64,000 nucleotides of DNA. Source: Symbiodinium sp. CCMP2592. Lineage: Eukaryota; Sar; Dinophyceae; Suessiales; Symbiodiniaceae. The stretch lies in the NCBI GenBank assembly GCA_905221615.1, contig CAJNDT010001247.1, positions 184,501 to 248,500 of the forward strand, written 5' to 3'. Below, in pieces: positions 1 through 11,200 of this stretch (position 1 is its first letter; each line of letters starts with the position of its first letter). Both the position numbers and the translations under genes were made by a program. The notes below the pieces were generated by a model. It was not told the origin of the DNA. It made no database searches and saw nothing but the letters and a program-made list of their open reading frames with translations.

Positions 1-57
1 CCTTAAAGGAACCCTTACAAGGAACGAGCGAACCCTAACGGAGCCTGTAAGGGCTCC

Positions 58-194
58 TACTTGGAGGGTCGGGGGACTTAGTAAGTAGGTAGTAAGTAGA
101 CTTATAAGTACCCTAAAAGGGACCCTACATAGGGGTTATGGTGCTTATAAGTCCCTAAAATAACCAGTTACTAAGTCCCCCGACCCTCCAAGTA
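58..194. mobile_element. Family A hairpin
   Basis: Inverted-repeat element bounded by TACTTGGAGGGTCGGGGGAC and its complement, with TTAGTAAGTAG just inside. MITE-like; no coding capacity. Confidence 0.75.
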
Positions 195-600
195 CAATAT
201 GGTAGAAGTACTTATTTAGGCCCCTACACTACAGACCGATCCTTTAACTCATCTACGCCAAAGAGCACCCAACCCAGCTATCTGATAATGCCAGGCCTTA
301 ATGATAAAGTTGATGGTATAAAAAATACATGCCTTACCTTCATGACCCTAGACTATGGGAATTATGGTATATTCCTTATGATGGGTAATGCAAGCCCAAA
401 ACACAAATCCTCACCCGAAACGCCACAACCTAAATCCTGAACCTGACCTTGCTAGAACCCCCCAACCCAGATCCCTGGAAAGAAACCTTTGAATGACGCT
501 GCAGATGCGCGAAGTACAATTCTAGACTCAGCTGACGCCAATCAGGCTCACTTTTCCAGCTGAGACCAGCGATCTCATCAATCGACACCGGTGGACAAAG
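195..600. other. Non-coding left edge
   Basis: GGACCC/TAAGG-type filler and a decayed family B hairpin (about 305-393). Nothing coding can be supported before the open segment near 490. Confidence 0.5.
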
Positions 601-740
601 GTACGAATCTCTCATGTCCTGCCCGTCTGCACAGTCACTCTGATGACCGGATTGGCCTGCGATGCGAAACACATGTCCGGCATCTTTCCCATGAGGCACA
701 AATCTATGTCGTCCGGCTTGTTCGCGGCCATGAGGTCGAA
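601..740 (-). CDS. Exon-like open segment, unassigned
   Basis: One minus-strand frame reads protein-like sequence including DLMAANKPDDIDLCLMG and NPVIRVTVQTGR, richer in GC than its surroundings. A second open stretch just beyond (about 490-590) reads SIDEIAGLSWKSEPDWRQL. Boundaries were not resolved. It could be a further exon of the LRR gene or the next gene on the same strand. Confidence 0.3.
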
Positions 741-1900
741 ATCTTTGTACATAGACCGTCACAAACCTGCGCCTCCAGTCTCTCCATATAAGGTCTGTGT
801 GCTTAAGGTGAAGAGCTAACACCTCATCCCAGACCAGTCGAAAAATGAAAAACTAAACCTGGATACAAGCGTTTCTCACCCCATACAATGGCACGATACC
901 CTGCCTGTAGGTCAAAAACCCGTAAAACCGAAGGCTATGATGCCTTAATCAGCAGCTTCGAACAATAGGTTCTGTTTGGAGTACCAGCTACACCTTGAGC
1001 GATACCTTTTTCGGGTTGTACCCAGATCTTCCAAAATCCCTTCTTCAAGGAAGATACCTTAAACCATATTAGGGATTCTACGGTGATTTGAGGTAGATCG
1101 ACTAATTACAGGACATTGAAAGATCTGGGTAATTGCTAGAGCCAGAATTTCGGGAAGGTCTTGACCTCATATAAAACTACTAAAGGCCTACTTTATAGGA
1201 ACCCCCCCCTCCAATGTCAACGGATACACTTTCTCTGACGAACCTCTGGGGGATCCCTCCCCGATGTCAGGCCCAAACCGCATTCATCTTCCCGTTGTCC
1301 GACAGCCTCAGTTCGGGAAATCGCATGGTTCAGCAGTCCGTGTAGGATGTAGGGTGGAGAAATGTAGGGTTCAGGGTTGGAACCCTTGATAGATTTCCGC
1401 GTGGTGCGGGATTTGGGATTGTGAGATTTAGGGCTTAGGGCCTAATGCTGAAGTTTATGGCTCAGGGTTTAGGTTAGTGTAGAAACTAGTAGAAACCCTT
1501 TGTTACTGTTCTTCAACTGCCCTAGGACCCTCCATCGCACCCCCAACAATGGAGGAATTTGTGTATCAACGGTCTTCTTGAACCCAGAACCCAATAAATC
1601 TCAAACCTTCATTGGTGGCATTGGTGTAGCCCTGCACTCCCTACAACCTACTGGCAGGCTTGATTACTTATAACCCCAGTGTTAAGGTGCTTGAACACAC
1701 AACTGTGACCTGGGATTACAAACTTCGGGGACGTCGACTTCCAAACCCTAAATTCTGAATCCTAAACCCTAAACCCAAAGTTCGGAATCCTAAACCCAAA
1801 CCCAAACTTCGGACTCCAAAACCCAAAGTTCTAATCCCAAGCTGACGTCTCAACAAAATTCTTATGTTTATGTCCTTTTTTGGCCCCTAACTATAAACCC
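741..1900. other. Non-coding, TTTAGGG-like filler
   Basis: Degenerate TTTAGGG and CCCAAA patches, no clear hairpin and no exon recognised. Confidence 0.5.
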
Positions 1901-2130
1901 TAAATCCTAAAATCTAACTCCGAAACCCTAAACCCTAAATCCTAAACCCTAAAATCTAACTCCGAAACCCTAAACCCTAAATCCTAAACCCTAAAATCTA
2001 ACTCCGAAACCCTAAACCCTAAATCCTAAACCCTAAAATCTAACTCCGAAACCCTAAATCCTAAACCCTAAAATCTAACTCCGAAACCCTAAAATCTAGA
2101 TCCGAAGCCCTAAACCCTAAACCCTAAATC
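1901..2130. repeat. 42-bp higher-order repeat of CCCTAAA-like heptamers
   Basis: A unit made of CCCTAAA variants plus TCTAACTCCG recurs about five times with little change (42 bp = six heptamers). Confidence 0.8.
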
Positions 2131-2162
2131 CCAAACCTTGCCAGCTCTGAAGCTGAAGGGGC

Positions 2163-2203
2163 TGAATGAGCTGCTCGATTCGCTCGCGCTCCTCGGCGGT
2201 GAC
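2163..2203 (-). CDS. LRR gene exon 13
   Basis: Reads [13 protein letters not shown], the acidic helix that follows DG(K/E)xV in LRR-cap proteins. AG|G acceptor. The end is uncertain: a GC donor lies at 2162, but the frame stays open to a TAG at 2117-2119 made by TTTAGGG-like sequence, so this could be the terminal exon. Confidence 0.65.
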
Positions 2204-5200
2204 CTGCACGAGCAAAGGACTTTTAAATATGGGGGCCAGAATAATTCGAATATGGTTATCGGGGTTATTATACTATATTTATAGTAAGAAACATTCAAAA
2301 TCGTATAGGTAATTAACTAGGGTACAGTAGAGTATATGTAAAGGCTAGGTTGTATAAAGGTTTGACGGTTACAGGGTTTGGGTATAGGATAATATTTATA
2401 ATAGGGTTCTGGGGCAAATTAACTATGTCACTACTACTCGTCATCATAGAAGCCCTATATTCAAAGAATCATGTAGCTCTAGGCTTTTCAAGTTAGGTTT
2501 ATAGTTTAGGGTTTCAAGGATTAGAGTTTCGGGTCTCAGGGTCGCTATACCGGTCCCTTCCTGTAGGGCTTGCTGAAGAATGCCGAGTGATTGAGAGCCA
2601 CAGTTTAGGGTGTAGGGTATTAAACTGAGATCTTAGCCGAGACCCCGGGAGGATCTTGACAGTAGAAGCCTGACCTTGTGAGCTGATACTGCAAAACGGC
2701 ACTATACAGGCATTTCTTTGAGGGAACGCTTCCAAGGAACCCATAAAACAGACCCCCGTCAGGATCTAGAAAGTAGATCCCCTAATTTGGGGTCTTATAC
2801 TACTAAAGGGTCGTAATAGGAACCCCATGAAGGGATCTACTTTCAAGATCCTTGCGGGGGTCTGGGTACAGGGAGCCCGAAAAGGTACTTTACAGGAACC
2901 GCCTGGCCTTAAGGGATCTACTTGAAGAATCCGGGTCTGGGAGGGTTTACTTTGGGAGCCCGGAACTCGAGGGAAACGTCTTCAGACCCCTCTAATGCAA
3001 GGGCCTTAATAACTACTAGAATAGGGTTTTGGTGGTTCCTTGTCACAATTGTACCTTATTAAGGCCCGTATAGTATAGTACCCTGATAGATCCCTTAAAG
3101 ACCCCTTTTAAAGGAAGGCCCCTACATTATGGTACCTTTTCTGATCCCGTATAGATCACTTATAGACCCCTTGTAAAGGAACCCTGTTCAAATTATTCAG
3201 GCCCCTATAGTATTATTCCAATGTGGTGTTCAAGGCCCAAACAACTCCTCGCTGATGATTGCTTACCCAGACCCCAGGAAGGATCCAAAAGTAGATCCCT
3301 TAATGGGGCTTCCCTGTCAAGTACCCTGAGTAGTATTCCCCCAAATTAAGGGATCTACTTTCTAGATCCTCCCGGGGGTCTGGGTAGTAGCGCAGGTAAC
3401 CTTAAACCTTTTCGGGGTACTGTAGTCTCTACAATAAAATCGCGCAGTATACTCCCAAAGGTAAACCTCAGTTGCCCAAGATCTCGACAAGTAGGATTAC
3501 CAGAAACTTGGAACATCATTCTTCCCATGCCCTTAACAAAGTAGGGTCTAGTGGACTTTAGCACTACTCATCCTACATGCAGGTTCCAAGTTTGTGGGAA
3601 TCACTACAGGGTTTAGTGCTTATGGCTTTCTGCGGATTGGGGCAAGGGCTTAGGATGAAGCTTCAGATCAAACTCATAAAACCCATGCGGTGCTCAGGGA
3701 TTTGGGGTTTATGGTGTAGAGCTTCGGATTTAAGCTAAAGGTTGGTTTAGGTGTAGGGTGAAGTATTTGAGATATGCGTGCATGGGTTTCAATCCAAACC
3801 ATGAACACTAAGTCAGCATGAACAGCAGAAGACGCCCAATTGAGCGATACGTGACACTGCACTGTCTCTGATTACGCAGCGAATAAACTCCAATCACGAA
3901 ATCGATTTCTGAATAGCTTTAGTAACAGTATCGTTGCATGATTCCTCTTTGAAAAGGTACCCTACTAGTTAACCTACATACACATAGAATGTTAGGTAAG
4001 ATACGGTTTTTGAACAAGCGCCTTGGTATCCCCAAAAGAGTCTGGGTAACGGCAGAAAGCTGTCTGCACCAGTAAATCGGGTGCAATCGCGACGGTAGTC
4101 AGGCCTCTATGTCAACTCTATAATCTGGCGCCTCCTTGCCATCCACCGCACGGGCCGTCGGCACACAGCTCAAGAGCTGCGCTCTGTACTGGGGTTTACG
4201 TGCGACCTCGGCATTCTCGAGGTTTGGGTTTGGGTTATCGCTCGCAACCAATTTACCTATAAAGGCTTTGTTTGGGTATTGCAGGGTGGGGGTTGCGGAG
4301 AGTTCGCTGGAAACCATGACACGCGTGTCACAGAACCTTTCTAGCGCCTAATGTCATGGGGTGCATTAATGCATGCATTGCCCCTTAATGGGGGTTCCTA
4401 TAAAGTACCCTGAGTAGTAGAGGGCCCCAAACTAGGGGATCTTCTTTCTAGATCCTCCCGGGGGTCTGGGTATGTTGTCCACAGCCAGCCCTGATTGATC
4501 TCACGCCGTCTCAGCTTGCATCAGGAATTATTGTCTGTTTAGGGGGCCTCCCGTGTAGCAAAGAATACACACTCCAGTACAAACCCCTAATTAGGAAGTT
4601 TAGAACCCTATATGCCACCCAGCTAACCTTTCCACTTTCTTGATCCTTCAACGGGGTCCGGCTTGGTGTTGCTGTATCAGACCCTCTGCTTGGTGTAGAC
4701 CAGAATCGAGATTCTCAATTTAAGGGCCTTTCTTAGAGACATACGGTTGACGGTAGATATCCTGCATTGCCCATAGCAAGACATGTAACAATACTTCCAT
4801 AGTTTAGGGTCCTTAAGGTAATGCAGGGTTCATATCATCAGCCGTAGCTTCTTCATATTGGATCTGCATTGACATGCGTGCATATCCAGCGTGAAAACGT
4901 TGGCCTTAATCATCCCTATATCACTGCGGTGAACTACTACGGAAAACCATCACCCAAACAAAGCGCCATATCGGAACGACACCAAGATGCTGGTTGACCT
5001 AACCCTCACTTCCTAGAACGCAAAACCTCCGAGAACCTGCAAAGCCTAAACCCAAAACCCAAAACCCCTAAACCCCTTAAACCCCTAAACTCTAAACCCC
5101 TAAACCCTAACCCCTAAACCCCTTGAATTAAACCCCTAAACCCTAAACCCCTAAACCCTAAACCCCTAAACCCCTAATCCCCCAAATCTTTCACCCAGGA

Positions 5201-8200
5201 GGCTTCGATGCTCAGGGCTTTTTACGCCGAATTCAACCGCACAAGCTTGAAGTAGGGGTTTGGGGTTTAGGGGTTTAGGGTTCAGGGTTTAGGGGTTTCG
5301 GGGTTTAGGGTTTAGTGGTTTAGGGTTTAAGGGTTTAGGGTTTAGGCCCAGAATATGCTTCACCGTACATAAAAGCCTGAGCTGCGGCGGATCCCTATAC
5401 TCCACCTCATGGGCATGAGCATATCTCTGGCCTCTGCTATAGAACTTGGCAGGCTTCTAAACCGCTCCCAAAAGTCAAACTTTTGGCCTCCTTAGTATAG
5501 CTCTTGTAGAACCCCAAACAGTTAAAGCCCTAAGAGCAAACCGGAAGAACCCCAAGTATATTTCTGGCATCTGCTATAGAAATCTGAGCTGCCGAAAATG
5601 GGGGGCCCTAATTTAGTACCCCAAATAGTAGGATCCCTATTATAAGGACCCCCAAACAAGGAACCCCGTAATTTTCGTCTGAGCTGCGGGATTCTGAGCC
5701 ATGTGGATCACAAGCAGGTGTTTCAGGGGCCGAAGCCGATCCTGCATACTCTTTGGGGTTTAGTTTTTTTTTGTTTTTTTAATGTGTAGTGGGTTTAGGG
5801 TTTAGGGTTTAGGGTCTATACTTAAAGGGTCATGGGACTTAGTAACTAGGGTTATAATTAAAGTAAATATACTTATAACTACTTATAACCCCAATTAGGG
5901 TACAAATAACCCTACTTACTAAGTCCCATGATCCTCCAAGTAGGTTGGGCAGTGCCCCCCACCGTGTACTAGTCTACATTAGATGTCATATTCAGGGTTA
6001 TATATAACATACAAGTGTATCATAGGTATTGTTAATCACTATCTAACTGTTACAAGACCCCAAAGTACTTCCTGTTTGGGATTATACCCTAAACCCTAAA
6101 TCCTAAACCCTAGCTCTTATAATCCGCACAAGACCCCAGAGCCCTGAAATTAAGGAACCGCCCCTGATTTGAAGACAGTTTGAACCACGGTTTAGGGTTT
6201 AGGGTTTAGGGGTTTAGGGTTTAGGGGTTTAGGGTCTAGGATACTTTGTAAAATTCTTTGATGCCTACTCCTCTCGACAACTAAACTCCCTGTTCCTGGA
6301 CATACACCTCCACGGGTACCATTGGACCCTCTGGGTCAAGGAGGTACTGGGTTCACCGGGCTACTTCGCAAATCTGAGCTAGTAACTATACGGTTATCAG
6401 TAACTCGAACGTCCAAGAAACCCTTTTCATACCTCAACCATTGCAGAACACCTATATTCAAATAACTTCTTTATAGGACCCACATCAATTCACAACACAC
6501 CTTTATAGCGCCCTTATCAGTCAAACCCTTATGAATACCCAGATCCCCGGATCAATTTAAATAGAGCCCCCCCCCCAAACAAGGTATCCGACGTGCAGGC
6601 AGAACCCATTTTAAACACCTCTATCAGACATTTTGATATACATAAGGCACCGGTGTAGGCCGTCGCAAACCCTTATATGAGTAACCCCGGACCTCCAGGT
6701 GGAAACCGACTTTCCCAATGTAGTGGCCTTGGGTTTCAAGGTATACGATACTAAAACTCAAACAAGGAACCCCGAAATTGGTAATGACATCGGCCCCTAA
6801 TTACGCCAAAAGCCCCCCCCCCCCCCCCCCCCCGAGCCAGCTCGCCGAACTCGCCGATGCGGTTCAAAGAGAGGTAGAGCCTTCAGAGCAAGGTTCCCAG
6901 AATTACGGCAGTTGAAGGGGTTCGCAGACGGGTTTTAGAAGGGTTGCGTCAAGATGTATAAACATAAGTTAGGGTTGCGTAAAGAGGATTTGCAAACCAG
7001 TGCCGTTTGTGGTCAAGGCTGATACATACGATTGAAATCGGCTGTCTAGGGCTTTTTCATTTTTTGATGCGGTTTTGAAAAAGGTATTTGGTGAATGGCT
7101 TGAAACCGTGGTCTTGTTGAGTAACACAAGTTTAAGTTACCGTAACTAGTCTTAAGAGGATACGCTTTCCTTACCATGGGTGTAACAAGGATCCTACTAT
7201 TTAGGCCACTATATTGGGGTCCCCTATTTTGGGAAACTCTCTTGTGACGACATCAGGATTCTTCTCTGGGCGTCCTCTCGACAAAGCCTGCCTTTTGAGC
7301 AAGAACCGGACCAAAGTCTGAAAGGAATATCCGACACTTCGTTTGTTTGATGGTCTTGCGCACAAAACGCCCAAAGCAGCGAGACATGTAAGAAAATCTC
7401 CGCAAACCAGATATAAGATATCACTGATCAACACCACCTGGCACCCGATTCCTACTGGGTGCTCCCGCGCACGCAGACGCGGCAAAGGCCCCAGGTGAAG
7501 AAGGCCTTGGGCCAGGGTCTACTTGGAGGATCATGGGACTTAGTAACTGGGGCTACAAGTACCTTAATTCGGGTGATACGCAATTATCAGTATAGTTACC
7601 TTAATTATCGCCTTAGTTACTAAGTCCCATGAGATCCTGGATTTTTCGTGTAGTTTGGCCTTTAATGTTTAGGGGTTCTGGGGTTGACAGTTTAGGGTTC
7701 AAGGCTTACGATTTCGGACTTGGAGCTCACTTTTTGAAGACTACAAAGCCAAAACTTTGAGTATAATGAGGAATTCGCAAACTACGGTTGATGATATAAA
7801 TCCTGCATTACCCATAATAAGGAATATACCATAATTCCCATGGTTTTGGGTCCTTAAGGTAATGCAGGATTTATATCATCAACAGTAGTATAATTAGGTA
7901 ATTTATTGAGGCCTGTATAACACCTTCCTGAAGATCCTACCTACTACCCTGGATTATACCCGACACTTCGGAGACACTGATCTACAATCCTTTTTGCAGA
8001 GTTTAGGGTTGATGGTTTAAGGTTTAGGGTTGCAGAGTTCAGGGTTGTAGGCTGAATTTCCAGTAAGACCTGCTTTCCTGCCGGATTTTCGCCTTCGGTT
8101 TCTATGGTACGATGCGCAAGAGTATGAATAGGTATTGAGGTATAAGGACCCTCTGAAGAAGCAGGGTCGTAAAGGGGCCGAAATTATGCTCAATAGGTTT

Positions 8201-11200
8201 TGCGGTATGCTGTACTATTGTAGGAGCCCTGACTAAAAATGTTCGTATTTATGGTTCAGGCTCCCTTGTTGCTCCCGTACTTACACCCCGCAGAACCATG
8301 TCACATTACCAGAACGCGCAAGTCTCCAGTTTACAAAATGAGCTAAACCCTAAAACCCGAAACCCAAATCCTAACACATAGACCCTCAACCCGAAATCCT
8401 AAACCTGAAACGGAGGCGCGATGCTGGATTCCCGCATATGACAGTGCGCTTGCTTCTGCAACACAATCACATGGGACTAAGACCCGTCATGTATAATCCA
8501 GCCTTCCTTAAGGGCCTTTATATTACATCCCCGCTTTTCAGCCACATGGAGGGATCAGGGGTCCACATGAAGCCTGAACCGAAAATGCTGTCGTCAAAGC
8601 CTCCAGGGCTTGCGGAATTTACGATTGCAAAGGGAAGCTGCAAGCACGGTGTTAGGGGATCTGTCAAGCTTTTGCAGAGTCTGTAGCGTCACACTGTAGA
8701 CTTTCTCATCATCTTCGTAAGACATCCCAACACTCCTCTAAACCTCAACCCTGTATCCACTAAACCCCTAGCCCTCAACCCCCTAAAAACCCTAAACCCC
8801 AACCCCTCATACCCCCAACAACCCCTAGACCATGAGAGTCCTCAACCTACAACCCATGCCCGAAGTTCTGGAATCAATCGAAAAGCTTGTTCGGAGAGAT
8901 TACCAAAGCCCCTAACTCAGGAATATGCATCAATTCTTTCTAAAAATTTCTAACTGTATTTTAAGTCGTGTTTGCTGTGGTGTTGGGTTTAGGTAGAATT
9001 TTTGAGAACGAGAACTTACTGTTACGCTTGAAGGCTGCGAGAAGTAAACTAGGTTTCGTCCATAACGCGATAAGGCCTTTGACCGTCAAAAGGGTCCCAC
9101 AAAAAGCATCCTCGAGAGGCTTCTCATAAAGCCCCCCCGCAGCAATATCACGTGCCAAGTTGGGGGTTCTGCTTTCGAGATCCTGTTGGGGGTCTGAGTT
9201 AGTACCTCGGATGTAGACCAGCTTCTCATGTCCATGCATGCACAGCATGGATAAAACGGATATAGGAGGATTCTTCTTGCAAGGTTGTGCTGCGACCCAT
9301 GCTTTGCCACCCCTCCGTCCCCACACCAAAACCCTTTGCCGTCCCCTGCCACAAAACCAGGACCCTGCACTCTTTGATGAACAGACTTAAACTCACAAAA
9401 CCCGATGCAGCCCCGTGCAATAAGCCTTGCAACATCGTTCATGCAAACCCCACTTCATGTCGTCACGCGGCTCTTGAGGCCATTCTCCTCCACTCGCAAC
9501 TCCCGGAGGGCCTGTTGTGTGTTGAAGGCTCCAATCGGGAAATGGTTCGGATGACCGATTGCCCTAGCGCTTATATGGGACGTTGACAAGGTTTTATAAC
9601 GGTATATATTGAACCAGGAAGTTACATCATATGACAAAGAGATGTGGACATCGTACGATTTCAATTCAATGTGTATTCCTTGGTTTGAAATCTACAGGGT
9701 CCAGGGTTCCTTCGGTGGGGATCACGGTTCGGATCTGAGGGGTACGTAAAGGTAAGCATATACATGTAAAGGAAGGTTCCGTTTAAGGAGAAGCTCGCAA
9801 AGTATATTAGATGGTCTAGACCCAAGAGTAACCAGGGCATAAAAAGGGTGCCTTTTTTGGTTTGAAGGGGCTTATAAGGGAACCTGAACACCCAAAAAAG
9901 GGAATAAGGGCCTACTCTAGGTCCTAGTGGTGTAATTATGACTGACTTGCAGTTTCAGGGTCAGTTTCAGGGTCAGTATGCAAAACACAGCTGCCAAGCC
10001 GCAAAACCACACGCACCCCCTGATTTCAAGGTGTTGTCCAGCATACTTTGAATCATAGCGACACCCCTGTTTTGCAACTCAAGCTTGATAAGGTTCCCCA
10101 GAACCACACAGGGGTACCACCGGAGACCCAGTTCGCGATGCGCTTTGGGGAACCAGCACAATGCAACCTTAGAGAACCCACGTCCCCTGAACAACTGCCC
10201 CTACCTGAAATCAAACCCACAACTCGGAGCTTACGTCACATGATTTCCGTATATGGTCTTGTTCGTTTTTGACATGCAGGCTCGGCGTGCTTGAAAAGGA
10301 TTTACTGTCGTTCTCATTGTTGCCAAGGAAGTAGTTGCAACTTTAGTTACTTGTCTCGGCATGCAATTTTCGTTACAAGTACCCGCAACGTTCGTAGACA
10401 TCCCATTGTGGAAGAACCTTTACTTGTTCCACAAAGACCTGAATCCTCAATCGTTGTTGTTGTTGCTGTTGTTGTTGAGCCTTTAGAAAAATCGTCTGTT
10501 GGTCTACACATGTACTGCTGCTTTGTGTGGTATAGAAGCCTGGCCGTGTAAACTAGACTGCAAGGGCAACTTTATGAAACTTATATCCGACAGGGAACCC
10601 TCGCAAACACCAAAGAAAACAAGATATATCACATGTAGAATGTATGCATGCACTATTTCTAGTTGCAAAGGGCATAGGATCCTATAGACACTAAATAATT
10701 TTCTATATCCGATACAATGCTATGCAACCAAATAGAGCCCCAGACCATGTGAAAACCAGTGTGCCCCACGAAAACCAAAACCCTTGGATTGACCTGCCTT
10801 CAGACCATCGAAGGACTTCTCCTCAAACCTGCGGCGGCGCAAATCAAACATACCCATTATTGGGGTCCACCCAAAATAGAGCTTCAGAACAATTCTATTG
10901 GAGTTTAGAAGGTGTCTAAAGGCTTTAACAAAACACGCCAAACCTTAAAACTGTCAAGTGACGAGGTGAAGGCTTGTGGATCCTTCGCTGCTATTGCATG
11001 TTTTTAAGAACGTATCTGAAGGATCAGGGTGCTTAGTAACTAGGCGATGCATGGGGGAGTATATGCACCAACTGGGTTTACAAAATACTTGTGGAAACCC
11101 TATCCAGCAAACAAGCCACAACCTTCGAACCATGTTTCTATGATGTAGATGTTTCGGGTTTAGGGTATAGGGATAAGGTTCAGGGTTTAGTGTTTAGGTT

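Noticed and set aside
5041..5345. True telomere
   Set aside because: Heptamers are imperfect, face both directions and are internal; interstitial telomere-like DNA.
7201..7485. 94-codon minus frame as a gene
   Set aside because: Only its first bases belong to an LRR exon in another frame (7469-7505); the rest is intron.
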